A stretch of 64,000 nucleotides of DNA from CAVALG01 sp045576295 (GCA_045576295.1 JAZNGF010000010.1:1-64000), one strand, 5' to 3'. Positions 50,115-60,291 are shown, counted from the stretch's first letter. Notes: generated by a model not told the origin, from the letters alone. A program made the numbers and translations.

Positions 50115-53100
50115 ATGTCAAGAAAAATGAAAACAATGGACGGTAATAATGCGGCCGCATATGTATCCTATGCGTTTACAGAAGTAGCCGGTATTTACCC
50201 GATCACACCGTCCAGTCCTATGGCAGATTATGTAGATCAGTGGTCGGCTCAGGGCGTAAAAAATATTTTCGGTTCAACCGTAAAGGTTTCGGAAATGCAG
50301 TCTGAAGCAGGTGCAGCAGGTACTGTTCACGGTTCACTCGCAGCGGGTGCTCTTACAACAACCTATACAGCTTCACAAGGATTACTCCTTATGATACCCA
50401 ATATGTACAAGATCGCAGGCGAACTTTTGCCTTCGGTATTCCACGTATCAGCTCGTTGTGTGGCAAGCCATGCGCTTAACATTTTCGGTGACCATTCCGA
50501 CGTTTATGCTTGCCGTCAAACAGGTTTCGCAATGCTCGCAGAAACCAACACACAGGAAGTTATGGACCTTGGCGCCGTTGCTCACCTTGCAACAATTGAA
50601 AGCCGGGTTCCATTCATCAACTTCTTTGATGGTTTCCGCACATCACACGAAATCCAGAAGATTGCTATTTGGGATTATGAAGATCTTAAAGAAATGTGCA
50701 ATATGGATGCAGTTGATGCATTCCGCAAGCGCGCTCTCAACCCCGAAAGGCCTGTTATGCGCGGTTCGCACGAAAACGGCGATATCTTCTTCCAGCACAG
50801 GGAAGCTTGCAATAAGTATTATGATGCAGTTCCCGGCATTGTTGAGAAGTATATGGATAAGGTTAACGCAAAACTTGGCACCGATTACAAGCTCTTTAAC
50901 TACTATGGTGCACCCGATGCTGAAAGAGTTATCGTAGCAATGGGTTCAGTTTGCGACGTTGCTGAAGAAGTAATCGACTATTTAACCGCTAAGGGTGAAA
51001 AGGTTGGCCTTGTTAAAGTAAGGCTTTATCGCCCCTTCTCGGCAGAAAAACTTTGCGAAGCAATTCCTGCAACAGCTAAGAAGATTGCTGTACTCGATAG
51101 AACTAAGGAGCCCGGCTCACTTGGTGAACCGCTCTACCTCGACGTTGTTACTTCACTTGCTAAAATGGGCAGGCAGGCAATCGTTACAGGCGGCAGATAC
51201 GGTTTAGGTTCGAAGGATACACCTCCTTCAAGCATTTTTGCTGTATACAAAGAGCTCGAAAACGATGCTCCTAAAGCACAGTTCACAATCGGCATCACCG
51301 ATGATGTTACCGAGCTTTCTCTTCCTGAAGAGGTTGCTCCTAACACCGCAGCAGAAGGCACAACAGAATGTAAGTTCTGGGGTCTCGGCGGCGACGGTAC
51401 CGTTGGTGCTAACAAGAACTCAATCAAAATCATCGGTGACCACACCGATAAATATGTTCAGGCTTACTTCCAGTATGACTCGAAGAAAACCGGTGGTGTT
51501 ACAATCTCTCACCTCCGTTTTGGCGATAAGCAGATAAAGAGCCCATACTATATTAATAAGGCTGACTTCGTTGCTTGCCACAATCCTTCATACATTATTA
51601 AGGGTTACAAAATGGTTAACGATGTTAAGCCCGGTGGTAAGTTCCTTATCAACTGCCAGTGGACACCTGAAGAGCTTGCACAGCACTTAAATGCTGAAGC
51701 TAAACGTTACATTGCACAGAACAACATTCAGCTCTACACAATTAACGCTATCGACCTTGCAGTTCAGGTTGGCATGGGCAAGAGAACAAACACAATTCTT
51801 CAGTCGGCATTCTTCACCCTTGCTGAAGTTATGCCCAGCGAAGACGCTATTAAATATATGAAGGACGCTGCAACAAAATCTTACCTCAAAAAAGGTCAAG
51901 ACGTTGTTGACTGCAACCATAAGGCTATCGACGCAGGTGCAACCGCGTTCGTTAAGATCGACGTTCCTGCTGACTGGGCTAATGCTACCGATGATGCAGA
52001 AGTTTCAGCATCTGTTGGCGCGGACAAGCTCGTTAAGATGGTTGACGGCATCATGATCCCCGTATCAAAGATGGACGGCGACTCACTTCCGGTGTCTGCT
52101 TTCGTTGACCACGTTGACGGTACCTTCGAACACGGCGCTTCAGCTTATGAGAAACGCGGCGTTGCCGTTATGGTTCCCGAATGGGATTCAAGCAAATGTG
52201 CACAGTGTAACAAGTGCTCATTCGTATGCCCGCACGCAACAATCCGCCCCTTCGCTATGACCGAGGCGGAGGTTGCCGCTGCACCCGAAAACATGAAACT
52301 CGGCAACAAGCCGATCTTCAAAACCGATTACAAGTATACTCTTGCAGTATCTCCGCTTGATTGTATGGGATGCGGCGTTTGTATCGGTGTTTGCCCCACT
52401 AACTCACTTAAGATGGTATCTCGCGAATCGCAGGAAGACCAGCAGAAGGTATTCGATTACTGCGTTGCTAACGTTACAGAGAAAGACGACATCAGCCCTG
52501 CTCTTAACGTAATCACCAGCCAGTACAAGAAACCTTTACTCGAGTTCTCGGGCTCTTGCGCAGGTTGTGCAGAAACAGCTTACGCTCGCCTTATCACTCA
52601 GGTTTGCGGCGACAGAATGTATATCTCTAACGCAACAGGTTGTTCGTCAATTTGGGGCGGTCCTGCTGCAACATCACCTTACACCGTTAACGGTGAAGGC
52701 CACGGTCCTGCTTGGGCTAACTCACTCTTCGAAGATAACGCAGAGCACGGCTTTGGTATGTATTTAGGCCAGAAGGCTCTCCGCAGCTCACTCATCGCTA
52801 AGGTTGAAGAGCTCGCAAACAGCGATAAAGCTCCTGAATCAATCAAGGCAGCAGCTCAAGAATATCTTGCAACAGTTAACGATGGCGAAAAGAACAGCAA
52901 GGCAACTAAAGCCCTTGTTGCAGCTATGGAAAGCGATTGCAACGGCGAATGCGGCCTTTGCAGCGATATTCTCGCACAGAAAGAATACCTTTCAAAGAAA
53001 TCAGTTTGGATCTTCGGTGGTGACGGTTGGGCTTACGACATCGGCTTCGGCGGTGTTGACCACGTTCTCGCTTCGGGCGAAGATGTAAACATTATGGTAT

Positions 53101-53660
53101 TCGATACCGAAGTTTACTCAAACACAGGCGGCCAGGCTTCGAAGGCTTCACAGATCGGTCAGGTTGCACAGTTCGCAGCTGCTGGTAAGGCAATCGCTAA
53201 GAAGAGCCTTGCTGAAATCGCAATGTCATACGGCTATGTATACGTTGCACAGGTTGCTATGGGCGCTGACCAGAACCAGACTCTTAAAGCAATAGCTGAG
53301 GCTGAGGCTTACCCGGGTCCGTCACTCATTATCGGCTACTCACCCTGCGAAATGCACAGCATTAAGGGTGGTATGGTTAACTGCCAGGCTGAAATGAAGA
53401 AGGCTGTTGACTGCGGATATTGGGATATGTTCAGGTTTAATCCTGCAAACAAGGCCCTTGGCAAGAACCCGCTTACAATTGATTCTAAGCCGGGTACTGC
53501 AAGCTACCGCGACTTCATCATGAACGAAGCACGTTACTCATCACTTACTCGTTCATTCCCCGAGCGCGCAGATTACCTCTTCGAGCAGGCTGAAAACACA
53601 GCTAAGGCAAGAAGAACTCACCTTGAAAGACTTGTTGACCTTTACAAGGTTGAAGACTAA
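50115..53660 (+). CDS. nifJ: Pyruvate:ferredoxin (flavodoxin) oxidoreductase
   Basis: Converts pyruvate to acetyl-CoA and CO2, reducing ferredoxin; central to anaerobic energy metabolism. 1181 residues, the single-chain form. Pyrimidine-binding domain I starts AAAYVSYAFTEVAGIYPITPSSPMA-like; the gamma domain is around 430-620. Two [4Fe-4S] clusters sit in CAQCNKCSFVCP and CMGCGVCIGVCP near 690-760. The TPP-binding C-terminal domain has SGSCAGCAET and GGDGWAYDIGFGG. Codon use is strongly biased, suggesting high expression. ATG 50115 has aagggagga upstream. Confidence 0.97.
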   Translation: MSRKMKTMDGNNAAAYVSYAFTEVAGIYPITPSSPMADYVDQWSAQGVKNIFGSTVKVSEMQSEAGAAGTVHGSLAAGALTTTYTASQGLLLMIPNMYKIAGELLPSVFHVSARCVASHALNIFGDHSDVYACRQTGFAMLAETNTQEVMDLGAVAHLATIESRVPFINFFDGFRTSHEIQKIAIWDYEDLKEMCNMDAVDAFRKRALNPERPVMRGSHENGDIFFQHREACNKYYDAVPGIVEKYMDKVNAKLGTDYKLFNYYGAPDAERVIVAMGSVCDVAEEVIDYLTAKGEKVGLVKVRLYRPFSAEKLCEAIPATAKKIAVLDRTKEPGSLGEPLYLDVVTSLAKMGRQAIVTGGRYGLGSKDTPPSSIFAVYKELENDAPKAQFTIGITDDVTELSLPEEVAPNTAAEGTTECKFWGLGGDGTVGANKNSIKIIGDHTDKYVQAYFQYDSKKTGGVTISHLRFGDKQIKSPYYINKADFVACHNPSYIIKGYKMVNDVKPGGKFLINCQWTPEELAQHLNAEAKRYIAQNNIQLYTINAIDLAVQVGMGKRTNTILQSAFFTLAEVMPSEDAIKYMKDAATKSYLKKGQDVVDCNHKAIDAGATAFVKIDVPADWANATDDAEVSASVGADKLVKMVDGIMIPVSKMDGDSLPVSAFVDHVDGTFEHGASAYEKRGVAVMVPEWDSSKCAQCNKCSFVCPHATIRPFAMTEAEVAAAPENMKLGNKPIFKTDYKYTLAVSPLDCMGCGVCIGVCPTNSLKMVSRESQEDQQKVFDYCVANVTEKDDISPALNVITSQYKKPLLEFSGSCAGCAETAYARLITQVCGDRMYISNATGCSSIWGGPAATSPYTVNGEGHGPAWANSLFEDNAEHGFGMYLGQKALRSSLIAKVEELANSDKAPESIKAAAQEYLATVNDGEKNSKATKALVAAMESDCNGECGLCSDILAQKEYLSKKSVWIFGGDGWAYDIGFGGVDHVLASGEDVNIMVFDTEVYSNTGGQASKASQIGQVAQFAAAGKAIAKKSLAEIAMSYGYVYVAQVAMGADQNQTLKAIAEAEAYPGPSLIIGYSPCEMHSIKGGMVNCQAEMKKAVDCGYWDMFRFNPANKALGKNPLTIDSKPGTASYRDFIMNEARYSSLTRSFPERADYLFEQAENTAKARRTHLERLVDLYKVED

Positions 53661-53686
53661 TTTGCAGTTTTAGTTAAATTAATTTC

Positions 53687-53727
53687 ACCCCGCCCTTTGG
53701 GAAACCGAAGGGCGGGGTGTTCTTTTA
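53687..53727 (+). terminator. Terminator of nifJ
   Basis: 13-bp GC-rich stem caccccgcccttt/aagggcggggtg with an 8-nt loop, then ttctttt. Confidence 0.93.
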
Positions 53728-53781
53728 GTAAAAATAGTCTATGTGCGGTGTGTTTGGGATATTATAATTTATACAAAATTC

Positions 53782-53810
53782 TTGAAAAATATGTGAATAT
53801 ACAGTATACT
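53782..53810 (+). promoter_or_regulatory. Promoter of the nusB-recN operon
   Basis: TTGAAA (53782-53787), 17-bp spacer, TATACT (53805-53810), 46 bp before nusB. No further terminator is seen until the end of the window. Confidence 0.65.
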
Positions 53811-53855
53811 ATAATAAATATGCATAATTTAAGCAAAGTTTTGAGGGTGAAGTTT

Positions 53856-54254
53856 ATGACAAGGCACGACGCGCGCGAGCAGGCGTTTATAATTATCTTT
53901 GAAAAAAGTCTTAATGGCTTAAGTGTTGATGAAATTATCGAAAATGCTAAAGATGCAAGAGAATTTCGCGAAAACGGGTTCATTCTGTCAACGGTGAACG
54001 GTGTTTTCGAAAATATCGGAGAAATTGATAAAATTATTGAAAACCACCTTACCGGCTGGAAAATCGAACGAATTTCAAAGGTTTGCCTTGCAGTGCTAAG
54101 GCTTAGCGTTTATGAAATTATGTTCTCTGAAGATGTTCCCGCAAGCGTTTCAATTAACGAAGCGGTTGAGCTTTGCAAAAAGTTTGCAACAGCCGAAGAA
54201 TCTTCTTATGTTAACGGAATTTTAGGCAATGTTGCTCGCGGGGGCCGCGAGTAA
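53856..54254 (+). CDS. nusB: Transcription antitermination factor NusB
   Basis: Binds boxA RNA with NusE to prevent premature termination in rRNA operons. 132 residues, all helical. TRHDAREQAFIIIFE at the start and RISKVCLAVLRLSVYEIMF near 75-93 are typical, as is SINEAVELCKKFATAEESSYVNGILG. ATG 53856 has gagggtga upstream. It overlaps the next gene by 1 bp. Confidence 0.95.
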   Translation: MTRHDAREQAFIIIFEKSLNGLSVDEIIENAKDAREFRENGFILSTVNGVFENIGEIDKIIENHLTGWKIERISKVCLAVLRLSVYEIMFSEDVPASVSINEAVELCKKFATAEESSYVNGILGNVARGGRE

Positions 54255-55189
54255 TGCCTGCCTTTTTAGGGATTGACACAAGCAACTACCGAACTTCGGT
54301 GGCGTTGCTTACAGACAGTGGCGAATACATTTCAAAACGCAAACTGTTGGAAGTGGCAGAAGGCGGCTTGGGGCTTCGCCAAAGTGAAGCACTTTTTATG
54401 CACGTTCGCGATTTACCCAGCCTTGTTGAAGAGGCTTTGCAAGGGTTTGGTGGCGAAATTGCCGCGGTTGGTGTTTCATCAAAACCTCGCGAGCAGGAAA
54501 ACAGTTATATGCCCTGCTTTTTGGCGGGCGTTTCGGCCGCGCGTTCGGTGGCGGCGGCACTTAAAGTGCCTTGTTTTGAATTTTCGCATCAATCGGGGCA
54601 TATTGCGGCGGCGCTTCATAGCTTTGGTGGCTGGCAACTGGCCAAGGGGCCTTTTTTGGCTTATCATATTTCGGGCGGCACAACCGAAGCCGTGCTTGTA
54701 ACACCTTATAGTGAAAAGGTTTTTAAATGCGAGATAGTGGGCGGCTCGAACGACCTTAAAATAGGCCAAGCGGTTGACCGTTTGGGCGTGGCGTTAGGGC
54801 TTTCGTTCCCCGCGGGTGAAGAGCTCGACCGTTTGGCGAGTTCGGGCGAATTAACGGTGCCCGTAAACCCTAAAGTGAACGGAACATTTTGCAGTGTTTC
54901 GGGGCTTCAAAACAAATGCGAAGCAATGTTAAAAAACGGCGAATCAGCCGAAAACACAGCAAGATTTATTTTTGAATATATAAGCAAACTGCTAAAGTTG
55001 CAGATTATAGAACTGCGAAAAGTTTATGGAAATATCCCCATAGTTTTTGCAGGCGGTGTAACCGCAAACAGCATTATAAGGCAAAGGCTGCAAGAGGAAG
55101 ATAACATCTTTTTTGCAACAAACGAGCTTTCGGGCGATAACGCTGTTGGTGCGGCAAGCCTTGCTAAAATGCGGTATTTTGCCGAATAA
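54254..55189 (+). CDS. TsaD/Kae1-like ASKHA protein (paralog)
   Basis: 311 residues of the TsaD/Gcp family. FLGIDTSNYRTSVAL is the phosphate-binding strand. The metal-binding HxxxH is kept as H112-QSG-H116, but the HMEGH-type sequence of true TsaD is changed. AGGVTANSIIRQRL near 273 and a C-terminal GDNAVGAASL complete the fold. True TsaD makes t6A in tRNA. This shorter clostridial form between nusB and xseA is probably a paralog of unknown role. Confidence 0.8.
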   Translation: MPAFLGIDTSNYRTSVALLTDSGEYISKRKLLEVAEGGLGLRQSEALFMHVRDLPSLVEEALQGFGGEIAAVGVSSKPREQENSYMPCFLAGVSAARSVAAALKVPCFEFSHQSGHIAAALHSFGGWQLAKGPFLAYHISGGTTEAVLVTPYSEKVFKCEIVGGSNDLKIGQAVDRLGVALGLSFPAGEELDRLASSGELTVPVNPKVNGTFCSVSGLQNKCEAMLKNGESAENTARFIFEYISKLLKLQIIELRKVYGNIPIVFAGGVTANSIIRQRLQEEDNIFFATNELSGDNAVGAASLAKMRYFAE

Positions 55190-55218
55190 CTCATAATTTT
55201 AATTGAAAGACAGTGAAG

Positions 55219-56457
55219 ATGAACAGTTTTGTGCTGACGGTATCTCAACTGAATAGATATGTAAAAATGTCGCTCGAGGGCGATGGAAATTTATCGCGCC
55301 TGTTTCTTGGCGGCGAGATTTCAAACTGTAAAAAAAACAGCTTCAGCGGTCACATTTACTTTTCGCTTAAAGATGATACGGCGCTTATAAAATGCGTTAT
55401 GTTTAGTTCTGATGCGGCACGGCTTAAGTTTATTCCGCAAGACGGCATGAAGGTTATCTGCCGCGGGCGTGTGTCGCTTTATGAGCGCGATGGTTCTTAT
55501 CAGTTTTATGCGGCTGATATGCAACCCGACGGCATTGGAGCTATGGCAATTGCCTTTGAGCAAACCAAAAAAAGGCTTGAAGCCGAGGGGCTGTTCAGCC
55601 AAGAAAGAAAACGCCCTATCCCGCGTTACCCTAAACGGGTTGCGGTGGTAACGTCTGACACGGGTGCGGCGGTTCGCGATATTATAAACATAATTTCAAG
55701 GCGCTGGCCTGTGTGTGAAATAGTTCTTTGCCCCACATCGGTTCAAGGGGAAAAGGCGGCGGCCGAAATGGTTCAGGTGCTAAACAGGCTTTACACTATT
55801 ATTTTAGGTGGCGCCGAGGTTGACACTATTATTATAGGCCGCGGCGGCGGCTCGGCCGAAGATATTTCGGCTTTTAACGATGAATTTTTGGCAAGAACAA
55901 TTGCGTTATCGCCCGTGCCGATAGTTTCGGCAGTGGGGCACGAAACCGATTTTTCAATCAGCGATTTTGTGGCCGACCTTCGCGCGCCAACCCCGTCGGC
56001 CGCGGCGGAGCTTTGTGTGCCCGATATTGACAGCATAAGTTTGCATTTATTAAGGCTTAAGCACTCGCTTTCAGAGAGCGAACTTGTGCTGATAGAAAGG
56101 CTTGAAACAAGGCTTAAAAGGGCTAAAGAGTCGCGCGTGTTTGCAAATCCTGCCCTTATTACCGATATGGCAGGCGAAAGGCTTTCAAAAGCCACCGATA
56201 GAATGGCAAACGCCTTTAAAGAAACCGTTTCGCAAAACGAAAAGGGCCTTTTATCACTTATAGCAAAATTAGAGGCATTAAGCCCACTTTCAGTTATGTC
56301 AAGGGGCTTTGCAGTGGTTGAATCGGGCGGAAATATGATAAAAACTGCGGCTGAGGTAGCCGAGGGCGATAACTTGTGTGTGAAAATGCAGGGCGGTGAG
56401 GTTAACTGCACCGCAAAAAATGTAACTTTATATTCGGAGGAAGGCAAAAATGGCTGA
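55219..56457 (+). CDS. xseA: Exodeoxyribonuclease VII large subunit
   Basis: Degrades single-stranded DNA with XseB. 412 residues. The N-terminal OB fold starts FVLTVSQLNRYVKMSLEGD (about 3-100). The catalytic domain has RGGGSAEDISAFNDE near 212 and GHETDFSISDFVADLRAPTPSAAAE near 236. The helical C terminus binds XseB. The start is at ATG 55219 or GTG 55213; both have weak SDs. It overlaps xseB by 8 bp. Confidence 0.95.
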   Translation: MNSFVLTVSQLNRYVKMSLEGDGNLSRLFLGGEISNCKKNSFSGHIYFSLKDDTALIKCVMFSSDAARLKFIPQDGMKVICRGRVSLYERDGSYQFYAADMQPDGIGAMAIAFEQTKKRLEAEGLFSQERKRPIPRYPKRVAVVTSDTGAAVRDIINIISRRWPVCEIVLCPTSVQGEKAAAEMVQVLNRLYTIILGGAEVDTIIIGRGGGSAEDISAFNDEFLARTIALSPVPIVSAVGHETDFSISDFVADLRAPTPSAAAELCVPDIDSISLHLLRLKHSLSESELVLIERLETRLKRAKESRVFANPALITDMAGERLSKATDRMANAFKETVSQNEKGLLSLIAKLEALSPLSVMSRGFAVVESGGNMIKTAAEVAEGDNLCVKMQGGEVNCTAKNVTLYSEEGKNG

Positions 56458-56653
56458 AAAATTAACCTTTGAAGAGGCGCTTGCCAAACTTGAAAATATT
56501 GTGCAGCGCCTTGAGGGCGGCAACTGCTCGCTTGAAGAATCAATAGAGCTTTTTAAAACAGGGGTTGACCTTTCAAAGCAATGCAGTGATGAATTAGGCA
56601 AGGCTAAAAAGGCCGTTTCAAAGCTTACAACTATTGATGAAATCGAGGGTTAA
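56450..56653 (+). CDS. xseB: Exodeoxyribonuclease VII small subunit
   Basis: 67 residues. TFEEALAKLENIVQRLEGGNCSLEESIELFKTG is the family signature. ATG 56450 overlaps xseA and follows cggaggaaggc. Confidence 0.95.
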   Translation: MAEKLTFEEALAKLENIVQRLEGGNCSLEESIELFKTGVDLSKQCSDELGKAKKAVSKLTTIDEIEG

Positions 56654-56702
56654 ACTGCCGCGCAGTACAAATGCCGATTGGCGGCAGACGAGGAGAAATT
56701 AA

Positions 56703-57575
56703 ATGAAAATGCTTGAAACTCACCGCGTAGCGGTTGAAGAAAGGCTCAAAGAGCTTTTGCCGCAGGGTGAAAGCCTATATAAAAATCTTACCGATGCAAT
56801 GAGCTACAGCGTTATGCTTGGCGGCAAACGCATTCGCCCTGCTATTATGCTTGAATTTTTCAAGGTGTGCGGCGGAACAGTAAAGGGAATAACAGACGCC
56901 GCCTGCGCGCTTGAAATGATACACACCTATTCGCTTATTCACGACGACCTGCCCTGCATGGATAATGACGATATGCGCCGAGGCAAGCCTTCGTGCCATA
57001 AAGCATTCGGCGAAGCGAATGCGCTTCTTGCGGGCGATGCGCTTTTAACCTATGCGTTTGAAACGATTGGGTCTATTGAAGATATTCCTGCCGAACGCGT
57101 TGTAAAAGCGGCTTTGGTTTTAGCGCAAAACGCAGGGGTTCACGGAATGATAGGCGGCCAGGTTATCGACCTTGAAAGCGAAGGAAAGGCAGTGCCGCTC
57201 AGCACTGTGCTTAAAACCTACGAACTTAAAACAGGCTGCCTTATTAAAGCGGCGGCTCACATTGGTTGCATACTTGCAGGAGCAGGTGCTGAACAATGCG
57301 CGGCTGCTTGCAAATATGCCGAGTGTGTTGGGCTTGCTTTTCAAATAAAAGATGATATTCTCGACCGGATTGGCAATGAAAAACTGCTTGGCAAACCTGT
57401 GGGCAGTGATGAAGAAAACGAAAAATCAACCTACCTTAGCATTAAAGGCCTTGAGGCGGCTAAAGAAAGGGTTGAAGAGCTTACAAACAGCGCTAAGAAG
57501 GCGCTTGAAATTTTCGGCGACAGCGCAAAGAACCTTGCTGATTTGGCCGATTACCTTTTAAGCAGGGAATATTAA
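56703..57575 (+). CDS. ispA: Polyprenyl (geranyl/farnesyl diphosphate) synthase
   Basis: Condenses IPP with DMAPP/GPP. 290 residues. The first Asp-rich motif is HDDLPCMDNDDMRRG near 80-94, the second KDDILD near 218. LGGKRIRPAIML near 39-50 is conserved. Small residues before the first motif fit a C10/C15 product. ATG 56703 has gaggagaaatta upstream. It precedes dxs, so the operon feeds isoprenoid synthesis. Confidence 0.93.
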   Translation: MKMLETHRVAVEERLKELLPQGESLYKNLTDAMSYSVMLGGKRIRPAIMLEFFKVCGGTVKGITDAACALEMIHTYSLIHDDLPCMDNDDMRRGKPSCHKAFGEANALLAGDALLTYAFETIGSIEDIPAERVVKAALVLAQNAGVHGMIGGQVIDLESEGKAVPLSTVLKTYELKTGCLIKAAAHIGCILAGAGAEQCAAACKYAECVGLAFQIKDDILDRIGNEKLLGKPVGSDEENEKSTYLSIKGLEAAKERVEELTNSAKKALEIFGDSAKNLADLADYLLSREY

Positions 57576-57595
57576 AAGATATGTGAGGCTATATT

Positions 57596-59443
57596 TTGGG
57601 CTATAAATATTTAGGAAAAATCAATTCACCAAAAGAGCTTGAACAACTTAATATAGCCGAACTGGAAACCCTTTGCGAAGAAGCACGAAGCGAAATATTA
57701 AGGGTTGTTTCAAAAAACGGCGGTCACTTGGCATCGAACCTTGGTGCGGTGGAACTAACCGCCGCGGCCGACAGAGTTTTCTGCGGTGAGGATGACGATA
57801 TTATTTTCGATGTTGGGCACCAGTGCTACACTCATAAGTTGTTAACGGGCAGGTTTGATGCGTTTGAAACACTGCGCAAAGAAAACGGAATTGCCGGTTT
57901 TATGCGCCCGAACGAAAGCAGGTATGACCCTGTTATTACGGGGCACAGCAGTGCCTCAATTTCGGCGGCGTTTGGCATTTCGAAGGCGAAGCTTTTAAGC
58001 GGCAGCGGCGGCAGCACAGTTGCCGTTATTGGCGACGGTGCACTAACCGGCGGAATGTCGTATGAAGCGCTAAACAGCCTTGGTAAAGATAAGGCAAAGG
58101 TTATTATAATTTTAAATGATAACAGTATGTCGATTTCTAAAAATGTTGGTTCGCTATCGCGCCATTTAAGGATGATAAGGGTAACACCTTCATACCATAA
58201 ACTAAAAAAAGGAACCGAGCGGTTCCTTGATAAAATCCCGCTTATAGGCCATGTGCTCTACCGCATTATGGCAAAATTAAAGCGCGGATTTAAAAAGATT
58301 TTTTACAGCCACAATATTTTTGAGTCACTGGGGTTTGACTATTTCGGCCCTGTTGACGGGCACGATCTTGAAAAGCTTGATGAGGCTTTCAGAATAGCCA
58401 AAGAGCTTGATAATTCCTGCGTTGTTCACGTTATAACCAAAAAGGGCAAAGGCTACACTCCGGCCGAGCAAAACCCAAGCATTTATCATGGTGTGCCGCC
58501 ATTCGATTTAGAAACGGGTGCGGCGGCTACAGGGATAAACTTTTCAAAAAAGTTTGGCGAAAAGTTATGTGAGCTTGCTGAAAAAGATGAAAAAATTTGC
58601 GCCGTTACTGCGGCCATGACCGATGGAACAGGCCTTACAGAATTTTCAAAGAAGTTTCCTACCCGCTGTTTCGATGCAGGCATTGCCGAACAGCACGCCA
58701 TAACATTTTCGGCAGGGCTTGCAAAGGGCGGCTATAAACCCGTTGCGGCAATTTATTCATCATTTTTGCAAAGAGGGTACGACCAAATTTTGCACGATGC
58801 CGCAATTGCGCGCCTTCCTGTTACCATTTGTGTTGACCGCGCAGGTTTTGTGGGGGAAGACGGAGAAACCCACCAAGGGCTTTATGATGTTGCAATGTTA
58901 TCATCAATACCCGGTGTTAAGATTTTGGCTCCGTCGAACTATGCCGACCTTGATTTTATGCTTGAGCAAAGGTTAAACGCGCCCGAAGGCGTTGCGGCAA
59001 TTCGCTACCCGCGCGGGGGCGAGCCTAAAATGCCCGAATGGTACAGCCCATCGGGGCAGGAGTTCGATGTTTTCGGCAAGGGCCACACTGCAGTTGTAAC
59101 CTATGGCGTAACGGTGAGCGCGGCGCTTGAAGCATTTGCGAAACTTCAAAACGAGGGTAAAAACTGCGCAGTTGTTAAACTAAACGTGGTGTCCCCTTTA
59201 GGCGATAAACTTATTAATGAGCTTATAAGATATAAAACCATTCACATTTTTGAAGAGGGCGAAAAGCAGGGCGGAGCTGCCGAGCATTTAACTGCTTTAC
59301 TTTCACAGGCAGGCTTTAAGGGCGCCGTTACCATAACAGCGGCCGAAGGCTTTGTTCCGCAGTCAACAGTACAGTCGGCAAGGGAACGCTTCTGCTTAAC
59401 ACAAGAGGCTATTTATAACAAAATTTCAGGTGCGAGGGAATAA
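57596..59443 (+). CDS. dxs: 1-Deoxy-D-xylulose-5-phosphate synthase
   Basis: First step of the MEP isoprenoid pathway: pyruvate plus glyceraldehyde-3-phosphate to DXP. 615 residues. NGGHLASNLGAVELT near 38, the TPP motif GDGALTGGMSYEALN near 142, and FAVDRAGFVGEDG-type segment near 415 are in place. TTG 57596 has gtgagg 7 bp upstream. It sits 20 bp after ispA and 2 bp before tlyA. Confidence 0.96.
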   Translation: MGYKYLGKINSPKELEQLNIAELETLCEEARSEILRVVSKNGGHLASNLGAVELTAAADRVFCGEDDDIIFDVGHQCYTHKLLTGRFDAFETLRKENGIAGFMRPNESRYDPVITGHSSASISAAFGISKAKLLSGSGGSTVAVIGDGALTGGMSYEALNSLGKDKAKVIIILNDNSMSISKNVGSLSRHLRMIRVTPSYHKLKKGTERFLDKIPLIGHVLYRIMAKLKRGFKKIFYSHNIFESLGFDYFGPVDGHDLEKLDEAFRIAKELDNSCVVHVITKKGKGYTPAEQNPSIYHGVPPFDLETGAAATGINFSKKFGEKLCELAEKDEKICAVTAAMTDGTGLTEFSKKFPTRCFDAGIAEQHAITFSAGLAKGGYKPVAAIYSSFLQRGYDQILHDAAIARLPVTICVDRAGFVGEDGETHQGLYDVAMLSSIPGVKILAPSNYADLDFMLEQRLNAPEGVAAIRYPRGGEPKMPEWYSPSGQEFDVFGKGHTAVVTYGVTVSAALEAFAKLQNEGKNCAVVKLNVVSPLGDKLINELIRYKTIHIFEEGEKQGGAAEHLTALLSQAGFKGAVTITAAEGFVPQSTVQSARERFCLTQEAIYNKISGARE

Positions 59444-59445
59444 TT

Positions 59446-60255
59446 TTGAGCGAGAAATTAAGGCTTGATCAAGCCGTTTTTGATAAAGGGCACTGCGAAA
59501 GCCGCGAAAAGGCAAAGGCGCTTATTATGGCTGGGGTTGTTTACCTTAACAACCAAAAGGCCGATAAGCCGGGGATGACGGTGAAACCCGATGATATACT
59601 CGAAGTTCGCGGTAATCCGCTTAGATATGTAAGCCGCGGCGGCTTAAAACTTGAAAAGGCTGTTAACAACTTCGGCGTTCAGCTTGAAGGTGCGGTGTGC
59701 GCCGATATTGGCGCTTCAACCGGTGGCTTTACCGATTGTATGCTTCAAAACGGCGCCAAAAAGGTTTACGCTATCGACGTTGGCTATGGCCAGCTTGCCT
59801 GGAAGCTTCGCGTTGACGAAAGAGTAGTTAACATGGAGCGCACCAACTTCCGCTATGTAACGCGCGAGCAGATACCTGATGGGCTTGATTTTGCATCGGT
59901 TGATGTTTCGTTTATTTCGCTTTCAATTATAGTTCCTGTTATGAAAGAACTGATGAACGAGGGCGCCGAGGCTGTTTGCCTTATTAAGCCCCAGTTTGAA
60001 GCAGGGAAAGATAAGGTTGGCAAAAAGGGCGTTGTGCGAGATCGCGCGGTGCATTTAGAGGTTGTAAACCGTATAACCGAAATGATGATATCGCTTGGGT
60101 TTTCGCTTCAAAACCTCGATTTTTCGCCAATAAAAGGGCCCGAGGGCAACATTGAATATTTAGCGCATATTAAAAACGACGGCAAAGGCGAATACAGGGC
60201 GGCGAACACGGCCGAAAAGGTTGTTTCTGCCTCACACGCCGAGCTTGACAAATAA
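59446..60255 (+). CDS. tlyA: TlyA family rRNA methyltransferase
   Basis: 2'-O-methylates rRNA in relatives. 269 residues. The N-terminal S4 domain (about 5-62, RLDQAVFDKGHCESREKAK) is followed by an FtsJ-like SAM domain with ADIGASTGGFTDCML near 86-100 and a KPQFEAGKDKVGKKGVV motif near 184. TTG 59446 has gcgaggga upstream. Confidence 0.93.
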   Translation: MSEKLRLDQAVFDKGHCESREKAKALIMAGVVYLNNQKADKPGMTVKPDDILEVRGNPLRYVSRGGLKLEKAVNNFGVQLEGAVCADIGASTGGFTDCMLQNGAKKVYAIDVGYGQLAWKLRVDERVVNMERTNFRYVTREQIPDGLDFASVDVSFISLSIIVPVMKELMNEGAEAVCLIKPQFEAGKDKVGKKGVVRDRAVHLEVVNRITEMMISLGFSLQNLDFSPIKGPEGNIEYLAHIKNDGKGEYRAANTAEKVVSASHAELDK

Positions 60256-60291
60256 TCACCCATTAGCCCCAATAGGGAATAGGAGAACATT

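Noticed and set aside
55791..56543. 250-codon minus-strand ORF opposite xseA
   Set aside because: Long only because of the codon bias of xseA. Low-complexity Ser/Ala product and no SD.
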